This document shows, piece by piece, positions 33,713 through 41,983 of a stretch of DNA of 64,000 nt; position 1 is the first letter of the stretch; each line of letters begins with the position of its first letter. Position numbers and translations under genes: made by a program. The stretch comes from Aeromicrobium sp. Leaf245 (GTDB taxonomy: Bacteria; Actinomycetota; Actinomycetes; Propionibacteriales; Nocardioidaceae). The stretch covers positions 1,426,001-1,490,000 of the forward strand of contig NZ_OW824151.1 of assembly GCF_942548115.1 (NCBI RefSeq), read 5' to 3'. The notes under the pieces were generated by a model. It ran no database searches. It was given only the letters and a program-made list of their open reading frames with translations, and had not been told where the DNA came from.

Positions 33713-35047
33713 TCAGGGTCGCCAGCGCTGGTTTCGTTGCCAGGTGTCGGAGCCGGGGAGCTTCCACTCGACGTGGCCGTCATCGGGATTGATCCGGCCT
33801 GACCACTGTTGGTCGTGAACTCGGTGGTGGTGGAACGAACAGAGGAGGGCGCCGTCTCTGATGTCGGTGGTCTTGGAGATGGCGTAGGGATTCAGGTGGT
33901 GGGCTTCGGTCCACCGTGAGTCGCGGTCGCATCCGGGTGCGGTGCAGCCGCCGTCTCTCTTCTCCATCGCTCGTCGGGACGACCTGTTGAAGTAGCGGTT
34001 CGCGCTGCCGAGGTCGATCGGGAGTGAGGTGCCGTTGAGGACCATCGGGACGATCTGGGCGCTGCAGGCCAGTCGCCTCGCCTCACCGGCACTGATCCGG
34101 GTTCCGTCGGAGAGGCCGGCGGCCTTCACACCTCCGACGAGGGTGTCGAGGTCCAGGTTCACGGTCACGACGGCACTCACACCACCGTTGGACGGGAGCT
34201 GGTCGGCGGGGAGGTGCTCGACGAGGGTGGCGAAGGCGTGACCGAGGCGCTGGGGGTAGGTCTGCCCGAACCCCACTTCGTCGTGCTCGCCGGTGGCGGC
34301 GTTGACGGTCCCGACCTTCTGGTGTGGTGCGGCGAGCGCGTCGAGCGCGGTCTTGAGCATGGCGCCCTGGGCTTCGGGGAGGGTAAAGCGTCCGGTGACG
34401 GTGCCGTCGTTGTTGTCCCACATGGAGAACGACGTCTTCTTGCGGGCTTCGTCTTCGCGGCGACGGAGGATCTCGTCCTCGTCGGCGTCGACCTCATCGG
34501 TCGTCTTGCGGTAGGTCTCGGTGATCCGGGCGGCCCTGCGGCGCAGGTCCTTGAGCGTCAGCTTCTGCGCATCCTTCAGCAAAGTCTCTTCGCACCGCTC
34601 ACGCTGCTCTGCGGTCACGTCGTCGGGCAGCTTGGCCAACGCGCGGGAGATGAGGTCGGCCTGCTTGGTGCTGATCACTCCGGCGGCGAGCGCGTTCTCG
34701 ATGAGGGTGGTCTGCTCCTCGATCCGCTGCGCGGTGTTCACGAGCGCGTCGGCGCCGCTGCGGTCCCCACCGAAGTCGAAGCTGATGGTCGCGCCGGTCG
34801 AGGTGCCCGCCCCGGGGCGTGGTCCGTCACCGTTCGCCTCGGCCTTGCGGGCCTTCTCCAGCACCCGGGCGGCGGCCATCTTGTGGGCCGAGAGCCGTGC
34901 TTCGGCGCGACCGATCTCGGCGAGGAGTCGTCGGACCTCGGCGGGGTCCAGGCCGTCCCACGCCGCGGTGGGGACCGTGTCGAGCAGGGCGTGGAGGCCG
35001 TGCACGCACGACGGCACCGGGTGGGTGTCGAGTGCGGCGACGCTCAT
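33713..35047 (-). CDS. DUF222 / HNH endonuclease domain protein (13E12-type)
   Basis: A 444-residue member of the large actinobacterial 13E12 repeat family. The DUF222 domain occupies about 25-330. The C-terminal HNH module is CTAPGCDRDSRWTEAHHLNPY...GALLCSFHHHRVH, with both cysteine-zinc and histidine residues intact. Function is not established; members are widespread near integration-prone sites and behave as multicopy families. Base composition is visibly lower in G+C than the neighbours and the gene lies next to a tRNA, both compatible with acquisition. An AT-rich promoter precedes it and GAGGAAG precedes the ATG. Confidence 0.88.
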   Translation of the reverse strand: MSVAALDTHPVPSCVHGLHALLDTVPTAAWDGLDPAEVRRLLAEIGRAEARLSAHKMAAARVLEKARKAEANGDGPRPGAGTSTGATISFDFGGDRSGADALVNTAQRIEEQTTLIENALAAGVISTKQADLISRALAKLPDDVTAEQRERCEETLLKDAQKLTLKDLRRRAARITETYRKTTDEVDADEDEILRRREDEARKKTSFSMWDNNDGTVTGRFTLPEAQGAMLKTALDALAAPHQKVGTVNAATGEHDEVGFGQTYPQRLGHAFATLVEHLPADQLPSNGGVSAVVTVNLDLDTLVGGVKAAGLSDGTRISAGEARRLACSAQIVPMVLNGTSLPIDLGSANRYFNRSSRRAMEKRDGGCTAPGCDRDSRWTEAHHLNPYAISKTTDIRDGALLCSFHHHRVHDQQWSGRINPDDGHVEWKLPGSDTWQRNQRWRP

Positions 35048-35071
35048 GCTTCCTCCTGCTGGTCTACCCCC

Positions 35072-35101
35072 ATTCTAGAGATAGAATGAGACAACAAACA
35101 A
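35072..35101 (-). promoter_or_regulatory. Promoter and CATTCTA/TAGAATG dyad of the DUF222/HNH gene
   Basis: On the minus strand TTGTTT (35101-35096), an 18-bp spacer and TAGAAT (35077-35072). The -10 lies inside a perfect 7-bp inverted repeat CATTCTA-N4-TAGAATG (35071-35088), which could be an operator. This is the most AT-rich patch in the window. Confidence 0.5.
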
Positions 35102-35137
35102 GCACATGTTCGAATACGTGACCAAGGTCCCGACCGA

Positions 35138-35674
35138 TCAGGGGCGATCGGTCCGGAGCACCAGATCGGCTGCGCTGCGGGTCCCTTCCGCGGCGAACAG
35201 GGCGCGCTCCTGCCCGGCCCACACGTCCCACCACGGCTCGTACGCCTCACCGTCGCGTGCCAGGGCGCGGGTCCTGCGGGTCTCGACGTCGGCCTCGACC
35301 CAGACGAGCGCGCTCAGGAAGGGGCGGAGCGGTCGCGAGCCGCTGCCGCAGCCGTCGAGCACGAGCAGCGGTGCGGGCTCGACCGGCAGGCCGGGCAGCC
35401 AGGTGTCGCGCACCCAGCTCCACCGTCGGGGCCGTGCGACCTCGTCACGTGCGAGGGGGGCCAGCAGGTCGCGGGCCAGAGCGGGGGGCATCTGCGACAA
35501 CCCTCGCCATCCCGGCACGAAGGTGTCGGTCCGCAGCACCACCGCGTCGGTCCGTCCCGCCAGCTCGTCCGCGAGCGACGACTTGCCGGACCCGCTCGGA
35601 CCGTCGATCGCCACCACCGTGGTGGAGCCGCACGCCGGCAGTCGTCCGCGCACCAGCTCGACCACGGCGTCCAT
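35138..35674 (-). CDS. Uridine-kinase-like P-loop NTPase
   Basis: A 178-residue P-loop kinase with GPSGSGKS at 25-32, DTFVPGW at the substrate region, a Walker-B-like LLVLDGCGSG and the arginine-rich lid ETRRTRALARDGE. It resembles small actinobacterial uridine/cytidine kinase-like ATP-binding proteins; the phosphate acceptor is unknown. TACGCT lies six bases upstream of the ATG (35686-35681) with no Shine-Dalgarno. Confidence 0.8.
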   Translation of the reverse strand: MDAVVELVRGRLPACGSTTVVAIDGPSGSGKSSLADELAGRTDAVVLRTDTFVPGWRGLSQMPPALARDLLAPLARDEVARPRRWSWVRDTWLPGLPVEPAPLLVLDGCGSGSRPLRPFLSALVWVEADVETRRTRALARDGEAYEPWWDVWAGQERALFAAEGTRSAADLVLRTDRP

Positions 35675-35727
35675 GCGGCCAGCGTAGGTTCGTGCGCGGC
35701 GCAGAGATCGTCCGGCGGTCGGTTCGG

Positions 35728-36678
35728 TCAGGCGAGTCGCTCGACGAGCGCGCGACCGAGGGCGCGGCCCGACACGAAGGCCGCCTCGACGGACGATGAC
35801 GGGCCCCAGGAGTCGCCGCACGCGCCGATGCCGTCGTCGTCGAGGTGGAAGGGCGCCTCGCGCTCCTGTGCGGGGCGGGCGAAGGTCCACCGCTGCACGT
35901 GGACGAGCGAGGGCTCGTCGCCCGGCACGTCGACCACCTCGCGCAGCGCGGCGAGCATCGGGTCGGCGGCCGAGGCGGGGTCGGCCAGGTGCCGGCGGGC
36001 GCGCTCGGCGGTGCTGTGCGCGACGAGGACCGGGGCCCGGTCGCCACGGCGCAGCCCGTCGTCGGCGACCCACGTGAGGTCGGGGTGGTCACCGACGAAG
36101 ACGCCGTCCTCCTCGGGCCAGGTGCGCCGTTCCCAGCCGACGGTGAGGGCGAGGGCCGGCTCGTAGGGATCGTCGAGGGCGTCGTGGGCGGCGGTGCCGG
36201 TCGCCACGAGCCTGCGGGCCTGGGGGTCCGGCATGGCGAGCACGACGGCGTCGGTCTGCTGCCCGTCGACGCTCGGCCGCTCCCCGACGGTCACGTGCTC
36301 CACGGGGTCCGCGCTGCGGATGTCGAGACCCTCGGCCAGGTCCTGGACGAGGGAACGGAGCCCGTGGGGCGCGGACCACCGGACGGGGCCAGGCTTCGGC
36401 TCCCGCTCGCCGTCGGACCACGCCGTGAACGTGTCGGTCCACGGTCGCGCGAGCCCTCGGCGCTCCCAGTCGTCCACGACGGCGGCGAAGGCGTCGCCGC
36501 GGACCGTGAAGTAGCTGGCGCCGATGTCGACCACACGGTCGCCGTGGCGGCGCAGGGCCATGCGGCCGCCGGGTCGACGGCCGGTGTCGCGCAGCACCAC
36601 CGTGTGTCCTGCGGCCTCCAGCTCACGGGCGCACGCGACGCCGGACACGCCGGCTCCCACCACCACGACGTCTGCCAT
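35728..36678 (-). CDS. FAD-dependent oxidoreductase, renalase-like
   Basis: A 316-residue flavoprotein with VVVGAGVSGVACARELEAAGH at the start (GxGxxG at 7-12), RRPGGRMALR after the first strand, and GIGACGDSWGPSSSVEAAFVSG at the C-terminal FAD contact. The pattern is that of renalase and related amine-oxidase-fold proteins. Substrate unknown; beta-NAD(P)H isomers are the known renalase substrates. GACTAT lies six bases before the ATG, suggesting leaderless expression. Confidence 0.82.
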   Translation of the reverse strand: MADVVVVGAGVSGVACARELEAAGHTVVLRDTGRRPGGRMALRRHGDRVVDIGASYFTVRGDAFAAVVDDWERRGLARPWTDTFTAWSDGEREPKPGPVRWSAPHGLRSLVQDLAEGLDIRSADPVEHVTVGERPSVDGQQTDAVVLAMPDPQARRLVATGTAAHDALDDPYEPALALTVGWERRTWPEEDGVFVGDHPDLTWVADDGLRRGDRAPVLVAHSTAERARRHLADPASAADPMLAALREVVDVPGDEPSLVHVQRWTFARPAQEREAPFHLDDDGIGACGDSWGPSSSVEAAFVSGRALGRALVERLA

Positions 36679-36719
36679 GCCCCGATAGTCGCACTCACCG
36701 GCGCACCAGGCAGGACGAG

Positions 36720-36753
36720 ACGAGCCCCCGACCCGGGCGGGTCGGGGGCTCGT
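36720..36753 (-). terminator. 15-bp perfect hairpin after the ene-reductase gene
   Basis: Arms 36720-36734 and 36739-36753 are perfect complements with loop GGGC. It sits 14 bp beyond the ene-reductase stop. No U-tract is present. Confidence 0.7.
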
Positions 36754-36767
36754 CGGAGCGCGTCGGT

Positions 36768-37844
36768 TCAGGCCGCGTCGCGCGTGGGGTAGTCGGTGTA
36801 CCCCTCGGCGCCGCCACCGTAGAAGGTGTCCGGGTTCGGCTCGTTGAGCTCGTCGCCGTCGCGCCAGCGCTCGACGAGGTCGGGGTTGGCCAGGAACGGA
36901 CGGCCCACGGCCACGAGGTCGGCGAGGTCGCCGTCGACGATGTGCTTGACCTCGTCGAGGTCCGTGACCTCGGTGAACCCGGTGTTCGCGATCACGACGC
37001 CACCGAAGTGGCTGCGCAGCTCGCGGAAGAGGTCGCTCCCGGGGTCGCCGAGGATGCTCAGGTAGGCCAGGCCCAGGTCGGCGATGCCGTCGACGAGCGC
37101 GAGGTAGGTGGCGCGCGTGTCGTCGGCGTCCTCCTCGAGCACGCCCTGGATGTTGTGGGCGGGCGAGATGCGCAGGCCGACCTTGTCGGCGCCGATGGCC
37201 TCGGCCACGGCCCGGACGACCTCGACTGTCAGGCGTGCGCGGTTCTCCGGGGTGCCGCCGTACTCGTCGCTGCGCTCGTTCGTGGACGGCGCGAGGAACT
37301 GGTGGAGCAGGTAGCCGTTGGCGCCGTGCACCTCCACGCCGTCGAGCCCGGCCTCCACGGCGTTGCGCGAGGCCCGGACGAACTCCTCGACGATGCCGGG
37401 GATCTCCGACGTCTCGAGGGCGCGGGGCTCCACGTGCGGCTTCTGTCCCTCGGCGGTCACCATCTGGTTCGGCGCGGCGATGGCGCTGGGCGCGACCGTC
37501 TCGAGGCCGTCCTTGTTGTCGGGGTGGGCGATGCGACCCACGTGCATGAGCTGCGCGACGACGCGACCGCCGTCGGCGTGCACGGCCTCGGCGACGCCGC
37601 GCCAGCCCTCGACCTGCTCGGCGGAGTGGAGGCCCGGGGTGGCGAGGTAGCCCTGGCCGACGGCCGACGGCTGCGTCCCCTCGGTGACGATCAGTCCGGC
37701 ACCGGCGCGCTGGCCGTAGTACTCGGCGGCGAGGGCTCCGGGCACGCCTCCGGCCTCGGCGCGGTTGCGGGTCAGCGGCGCCATGACGAAGCGCTGCGGC
37801 AGCTCCCAGGCGCCGACGGTGATCGGGTCGAAGACGGTGGTCAT
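36768..37844 (-). CDS. Old yellow enzyme-type alkene reductase
   Basis: A 358-residue FMN-dependent NADH:flavin oxidoreductase/ene-reductase. FVMAPLTRNRAEAGG at the start, AQLMHVGRIAHPDN, GVEVHGANGYLLHQFLAPSTNERSDEYGG and the C-terminal LVAVGRPFLANPDLVERW are the family blocks. Such enzymes reduce activated alkenes, nitro compounds and quinones. AAGGAG lies about six bases before the ATG. It is monocistronic. Confidence 0.92.
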   Translation of the reverse strand: MTTVFDPITVGAWELPQRFVMAPLTRNRAEAGGVPGALAAEYYGQRAGAGLIVTEGTQPSAVGQGYLATPGLHSAEQVEGWRGVAEAVHADGGRVVAQLMHVGRIAHPDNKDGLETVAPSAIAAPNQMVTAEGQKPHVEPRALETSEIPGIVEEFVRASRNAVEAGLDGVEVHGANGYLLHQFLAPSTNERSDEYGGTPENRARLTVEVVRAVAEAIGADKVGLRISPAHNIQGVLEEDADDTRATYLALVDGIADLGLAYLSILGDPGSDLFRELRSHFGGVVIANTGFTEVTDLDEVKHIVDGDLADLVAVGRPFLANPDLVERWRDGDELNEPNPDTFYGGGAEGYTDYPTRDAA

Positions 37845-38023
37845 GTCTCTCCTTCAGCTCGGGTGTCCCGGACGCTGTCCGGGTGGGGCCGCGGGCGGCC
37901 CATCTCCTTCACTGTTCAACCATCTGCACGATGACGCATTCCGAATCGCGGCGACTGTGGGGGGTCTCACCCGCTGGCGTAGGCTGACGTCCGCCGTCGC
38001 CGCTGGTGCGGGTCCGACGGCAC

Positions 38024-38097
38024 CGGGATGTAGCGCAGCTTGGTAGCGCATCCGCTTTGGGAGCGGAGGGTCGCAGGTTCAAATCCTGTCATCCCGA
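38024..38097 (+). tRNA. tRNA-Pro (anticodon TGG)
   Basis: Acceptor CGGGATG/CATCCCG, anticodon stem TCCGC/GCGGA around TTTGGGA (TGG, reads CCA), T arm GCAGG-TTCAAAT-CCTGT. Length 74 with discriminator A; no CCA is encoded. Confidence 0.95.
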
Positions 38098-38122
38098 CCC
38101 TGCTCGACCGTGGGCGTGGCGG

Positions 38123-39961
38123 TCAGCGCACCCGTGTGCTCGTCCGTGCACCCTGTGACGTCGTCATCCCGTCCCGCGAGGGTCGGAAGCGGACCCAGTA
38201 CGTCCGCTTCCCCTTCGGCTGGCGGGCGAGGGTCGTGGTCGCCCGACCGTCCACGACGCGGATCGTCCCGATGCGGTCCGAACCCTTCCTCGACCGGTAG
38301 AGGTCCAGTGAGCCGTCGACGTAGGCGGCGCTGACCTTCGCGACGCTCACCCTCGCCGACACCGCGACGCGACGGCCACCGCGCGGCGTCAGCGTGGCCT
38401 TCACGCTGCTGCGGGCCGACGTGACGTCGCGCGACGTGCTCCGCACGACTGCACGGGCGTATCCCGGACGCTGGACCGTCGCCTGCGCGACGACGTTGCG
38501 CCCGACGTCGGACGCGGTGGGCCGGTACCGGGCTCCGGTGGCGCCCTTGATCGCCTTCCCGTCGCGGAGCCACTGCCAGCTGGTGGTGCTCGGCGTGGGG
38601 GACAGCGTGCCGGTGCGGGCGGTGAGCAGCTCGTGAGCGACGGGCGCCGTCGTCGACGTGGTCGGTCTGCCGGTGAAGTACTCCGGATAACGGAGCATGA
38701 CGTCCCTGACGGTTCGTGCCGTCGCCTCGACACCTCGACGTCGGGCCGTGACGATCACGTGGACCTGGTCCACCTCCGAGTCCATCGGGGGTGTGTAGGT
38801 CGGGCCGGTGGCGATCCGCGGCGGGGAGTCCTCCGGGCCGACGTACCAGTCGATCGAGGTGACCACGGCGTCGTCCTGCTTCAGGACGCCCGGATCGACG
38901 GTGATCGTCTGCCCCATCATGCCGAGGCGGTCGACCGGGACGAAGGATGGAGCCTCGGTCCACACCGGGCGGTGGTGCGCGTGGGTCGTGTCCACGACGG
39001 TGTCCCGGCGCAGCTCCACGACGGCGTCGCGCCTCTGGAACTCGACGCGGTCCTGCGGGTCGCGAAGCAAGACGTCGTAGGAGCCTGCACGCACCGGCCC
39101 GACGTCCCAGCTCCCGTCGGGCGCGGTCCGGACGACCCCCCTCAGGTGGTCGACCTCGACCTCGACTCCCGCGAGAGGCCGGCCGTCGGCGTCCCGCGCT
39201 GTCCCCGAGAGTGTCCCGTTCGGCGCCACGGCGATCGGGTCGACCGAGGTCACGCGGCCGGACGAGACGTCGATGCGTTCGGCCGACGCGAGGTCCGTCG
39301 CGCTGCCGGAGAACGTCTCGGCGTCGGGGCCTTGCCATGTGCCCCCGGTGGTGGTCGACCCGCCCGCGAAGACGCGCAGGACCGTCGGCGCGGACCCGAG
39401 CCCGCCCACGTCGTAGGAGCCGTCTGGAGCGAGGAGAGAGACACCGGCCGTCTGCCAGTGACCGGCGCGCTCTTGCAGCGCCTCGACCCCCGCGTTGGCC
39501 GGCAGCGGCGTCCGGTCCTCTCGCTTCGCGGTGCCGGTGACGTGGCCACCCGGCAGAGGCCGGAGAGAGGTCAGGTCGCGGGTCTGCCCGCCCACGATCG
39601 CGACCGCCGTCGCCTGCTCCGCGCGCTCCACCCCGGGGTAGAAGGTCGTGGTCAGGTCGGGTGCGTCGTGCCGGTGGAGGCTCGAGACGTTGCGCTGGAA
39701 CGAGACGCGGTAGTCGCCCGGAGGCACGTCGAACTCGATGGTGTCCTCGAGGACCCGTGCGGTGTAGTCATTGCCCCACGTCCAGTCGACCCGGCGCCAG
39801 GCGTCGCCCTCGCGCTTCTCGACGAAGAGCTCGATCACCTCGGCGGGGGCACGCGCGATCACGAGCGTGCCGCGCGCGGTCGCCGCGGCCGGGGCAGCCA
39901 GGAGGGTGGTCCCGAGCACCGTCGCCAGCAGGACGGCGACGAGACGACGCGGGTGCTTCAT
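38123..39961 (-). CDS. Secreted protein with carboxypeptidase-regulatory-like and Ig-like repeats
   Basis: A 612-residue secreted protein. A signal peptide (MKHPRRLVAVLLATVLG...APAAATA) is followed by beta-rich repeats. Two segments resemble carboxypeptidase regulatory domains (GTLSGTARDADGRPLAGVEVEV with APDGSWDVGPV, and a similar block near residue 150). A later Ig-like segment has TSWQWLRDGKAIKGATGARYRPTASDVG. A basic C-terminal beta domain ends in RTSTRVR. No catalytic motif or cell-wall anchor is seen. An adhesive or surface-binding role is only a guess. It begins close to the convergent tRNA-Pro. Confidence 0.75.
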   Translation of the reverse strand: MKHPRRLVAVLLATVLGTTLLAAPAAATARGTLVIARAPAEVIELFVEKREGDAWRRVDWTWGNDYTARVLEDTIEFDVPPGDYRVSFQRNVSSLHRHDAPDLTTTFYPGVERAEQATAVAIVGGQTRDLTSLRPLPGGHVTGTAKREDRTPLPANAGVEALQERAGHWQTAGVSLLAPDGSYDVGGLGSAPTVLRVFAGGSTTTGGTWQGPDAETFSGSATDLASAERIDVSSGRVTSVDPIAVAPNGTLSGTARDADGRPLAGVEVEVDHLRGVVRTAPDGSWDVGPVRAGSYDVLLRDPQDRVEFQRRDAVVELRRDTVVDTTHAHHRPVWTEAPSFVPVDRLGMMGQTITVDPGVLKQDDAVVTSIDWYVGPEDSPPRIATGPTYTPPMDSEVDQVHVIVTARRRGVEATARTVRDVMLRYPEYFTGRPTTSTTAPVAHELLTARTGTLSPTPSTTSWQWLRDGKAIKGATGARYRPTASDVGRNVVAQATVQRPGYARAVVRSTSRDVTSARSSVKATLTPRGGRRVAVSARVSVAKVSAAYVDGSLDLYRSRKGSDRIGTIRVVDGRATTTLARQPKGKRTYWVRFRPSRDGMTTSQGARTSTRVR

Positions 39962-40016
39962 GACCGAAATCTAGGACGTTCCCCCCGGTCTTGCCTGCCG
40001 AACGCCGAGGATGGCC

Positions 40017-40709
40017 TTACATGTCGCGGTAGCGCTGCGCCGCGTCGAGCTTCTCGCGGAGCAGGTCAGCGGTGACCTGGCGCGGCGGAGCGTCGACGTC
40101 GCCGGTCTCGGGGTCGATGTAGAGCCCGGCGTAGGCGGCGGTGTCGCGCTGGTAGCGCCAGCCCTCCGAGAGCGGGCCGACGTCGTACGCGTCGTAGCCG
40201 AGGGCGTCGAGGACCTCCGTGACCGTGCGCTTGGCGTCGTCGTGGTCCCCGGCGATGGCCAGGACGGAGCGCTCCGGGTCACCGCTGGGGCGCTGCAGCG
40301 TCCCGAGGTGCTTGAAGTAGATGTTGTTGAACGCCTTCACGACGTGCGACTCGGGCAGGTGCTCCTGCGTGAGCTCGCTCGTGGTGGTCGACTCGTCGTC
40401 GAGCCGCGCCACCTGGCCGTCGCGCTGCGGGTAGTAGTTGTTGGTGTCGATGACGACCTTGCCCCGCAACGGCTCGACGGGGACGTCGGACAGCGCCTTC
40501 AACGGCACCGTGACGACCGCGATGTCGGCGGCCTCCGCTGCCTCGAGGGGTGTGGCCGCGCGGGCGCGCGGCCCGAGGCGGTCGACGAGCTCGGTCAAGG
40601 TGTCGGGGCCGCGACGGTTGCTGAGCACGACGTCGTAGCCCGCGTCGACGGCCAGCTGTGCGACCGTGCTGCCGATGTGTCCGCTGCCGATGAGTCCGAT
40701 GGTGGTCAT
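40017..40709 (-). CDS. NADPH-dependent F420 reductase family protein
   Basis: A 230-residue Rossmann protein with GLIGSGHIGSTVAQLA (5-20), VVLSNRRGP, AVVTVPLKALSDVP and VIDTNNYYPQRDG, the pattern of the NADP oxidoreductase/F420-dependent group. It may transfer hydride between NADPH and a deazaflavin or another cofactor. Only the N-terminal cofactor half is diagnostic. No clear Shine-Dalgarno precedes the ATG. Confidence 0.8.
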   Translation of the reverse strand: MTTIGLIGSGHIGSTVAQLAVDAGYDVVLSNRRGPDTLTELVDRLGPRARAATPLEAAEAADIAVVTVPLKALSDVPVEPLRGKVVIDTNNYYPQRDGQVARLDDESTTTSELTQEHLPESHVVKAFNNIYFKHLGTLQRPSGDPERSVLAIAGDHDDAKRTVTEVLDALGYDAYDVGPLSEGWRYQRDTAAYAGLYIDPETGDVDAPPRQVTADLLREKLDAAQRYRDM

Positions 40710-40758
40710 GCACGGGTCAACACGACGGACCGACCGGGTGTTCCACCCCCATGCCCGA

Positions 40759-40849
40759 CCCCCATCGGTGGATCCTCAACCGCAGGCGGACGTCTGCGGT
40801 TGACGATCCACCGATGCGGGCGCTGATGTTGCGGATCCACCGATGGGGG
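40759..40849. repeat. Nested palindromic element with alternative hairpins
   Basis: CCCCCATCGGTGGATCC (40759-40775) pairs perfectly with 40833-40849. Inside it TCAACCGCAG (40776-40785) pairs perfectly with 40794-40803. GATCCACCGATG also occurs at 40805-40816, so the left arm has two competing partners. The element fills the gap between two minus-strand genes, ending four bases before the luciferase-like gene stop. Confidence 0.9.
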
Positions 40850-40852
40850 GAG

Positions 40853-41818
40853 TCAGACGAGGGCGCGGAGGGCGGTGTCGGCGGCGCGCAGGGCCTCGCG
40901 GTCCCACGTGGAGGTGGAGGCCAGCAGCTCGTCGGCTCCGGTGCGGTCGGCCAGGCGCTCGAGGGTGCGCCGCACGGTGGCCGCGTCCCCGGCGATCGCG
41001 CGGTCCAGCGACGTCTCCACCCGCCTGCGCACCTGGTCGGGCCAGTCCTGGGCGCGGATCGACGCGGGTGACTCCAGCGGTGGGAACTCGCCCGTCCGGC
41101 GCGAGACCGCCATGGCCCACGCCTCGGGCAGCGCCAGCTCGCGGGCCGTCTCGACGTCGTCGGCCACGTGCACGTCGGCCGACACCACGACCGACGGTCG
41201 GTCCTGCTCCGACGAGGGCACGAAGCTGCGACGGTAGCCCGCGAGGGCCTTCGGCAGCTCGTCGGACCACAGCACCGGTCCACCGACGACCACGGGCAGA
41301 CCCAGCTCGGCGGCCAGGGCGATGCCCCGGCCGGTGGCGAGCAGGAACATCGGGACGGGGCCGCCCTGCGGCCGCACCGTCACCGTGCCCGCGCCGGTCA
41401 GGTGGTCGCGAAGCTCGCGCACGTCGTCGGCGAAGCGGTCCGGGGCGTCCGCGGCCTCCCGCAGGGCGGCACGGACGGGCGGGGTGAAGCCGGACGACCG
41501 GCCGAGCCCGACGTCGACGCGACCCGGGTTCAGCGCCTCGAGCATCCGCAGCTGCTCGGCCACCACGAACGGCTGGTGGTGGGGGAGCATGATGCCGCCC
41601 GACCCGATCCGGATGCGTGACGTCGCCGCCCCGATCGCCGCCATGAGCACGGGCGGTGACCCGCTGGCGATGCCGGGGACGCCGTGGTGCTCGGCCACCC
41701 AGAAGCGCTCGTAGCCGAGCTGCTCGGCCCAGACGGCACGTTCCACGCTTCCCGTCAGCCCCTCGCCGTCGGGGCGGCCGACGCGGGTCCGGGAGCGGTC
41801 GAGCAGCGAGAGCCTCAC
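40853..41818 (-). CDS. LLM-class flavin-dependent oxidoreductase (MsnO8-like)
   Basis: A 321-residue luciferase-like monooxygenase. RFWVAEHHGVPGIASGSPPVLMAAIGAATSRIRIGSGGIMLPHHQP is the hallmark N-terminal block, with VDVGLGRSSGF after it and GLPVVVGGP later. Members oxidise diverse small molecules using FMNH2 or F420H2. With the F420-reductase-like neighbour, F420 is possible but unproven. It starts at ATG, with the opposite-strand PhoD gene upstream. Confidence 0.87.
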   Translation of the reverse strand: MRLSLLDRSRTRVGRPDGEGLTGSVERAVWAEQLGYERFWVAEHHGVPGIASGSPPVLMAAIGAATSRIRIGSGGIMLPHHQPFVVAEQLRMLEALNPGRVDVGLGRSSGFTPPVRAALREAADAPDRFADDVRELRDHLTGAGTVTVRPQGGPVPMFLLATGRGIALAAELGLPVVVGGPVLWSDELPKALAGYRRSFVPSSEQDRPSVVVSADVHVADDVETARELALPEAWAMAVSRRTGEFPPLESPASIRAQDWPDQVRRRVETSLDRAIAGDAATVRRTLERLADRTGADELLASTSTWDREALRAADTALRALV

Positions 41819-41983
41819 GTCGTCGTCAACACCGGAGGGGGCCGATGGCTTCCGCGGCCGGACCGTCTCCTGGTCGTCCCGCCCCGTTCACCGCGGCATC
41901 GCCGTCCCGTACCCCGCCCCTGCCTGACTGGAGGGGTGAGGACCGGGACACCCCGCCAGCCCCCCACCCGCCGCCGAGCCCCG

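Noticed and set aside
33526-35101. Integrated element at tRNA-Gly
   Set aside because: No integrase, no second copy of the tRNA 3' end and no other mobile genes were seen; only base composition hints at transfer.
41684-41983. N-terminal extension of PhoD
   Set aside because: The added residues are Arg/Pro-rich without domain and overlap the divergent LLM oxidoreductase start; the Tat signal begins at 41984.
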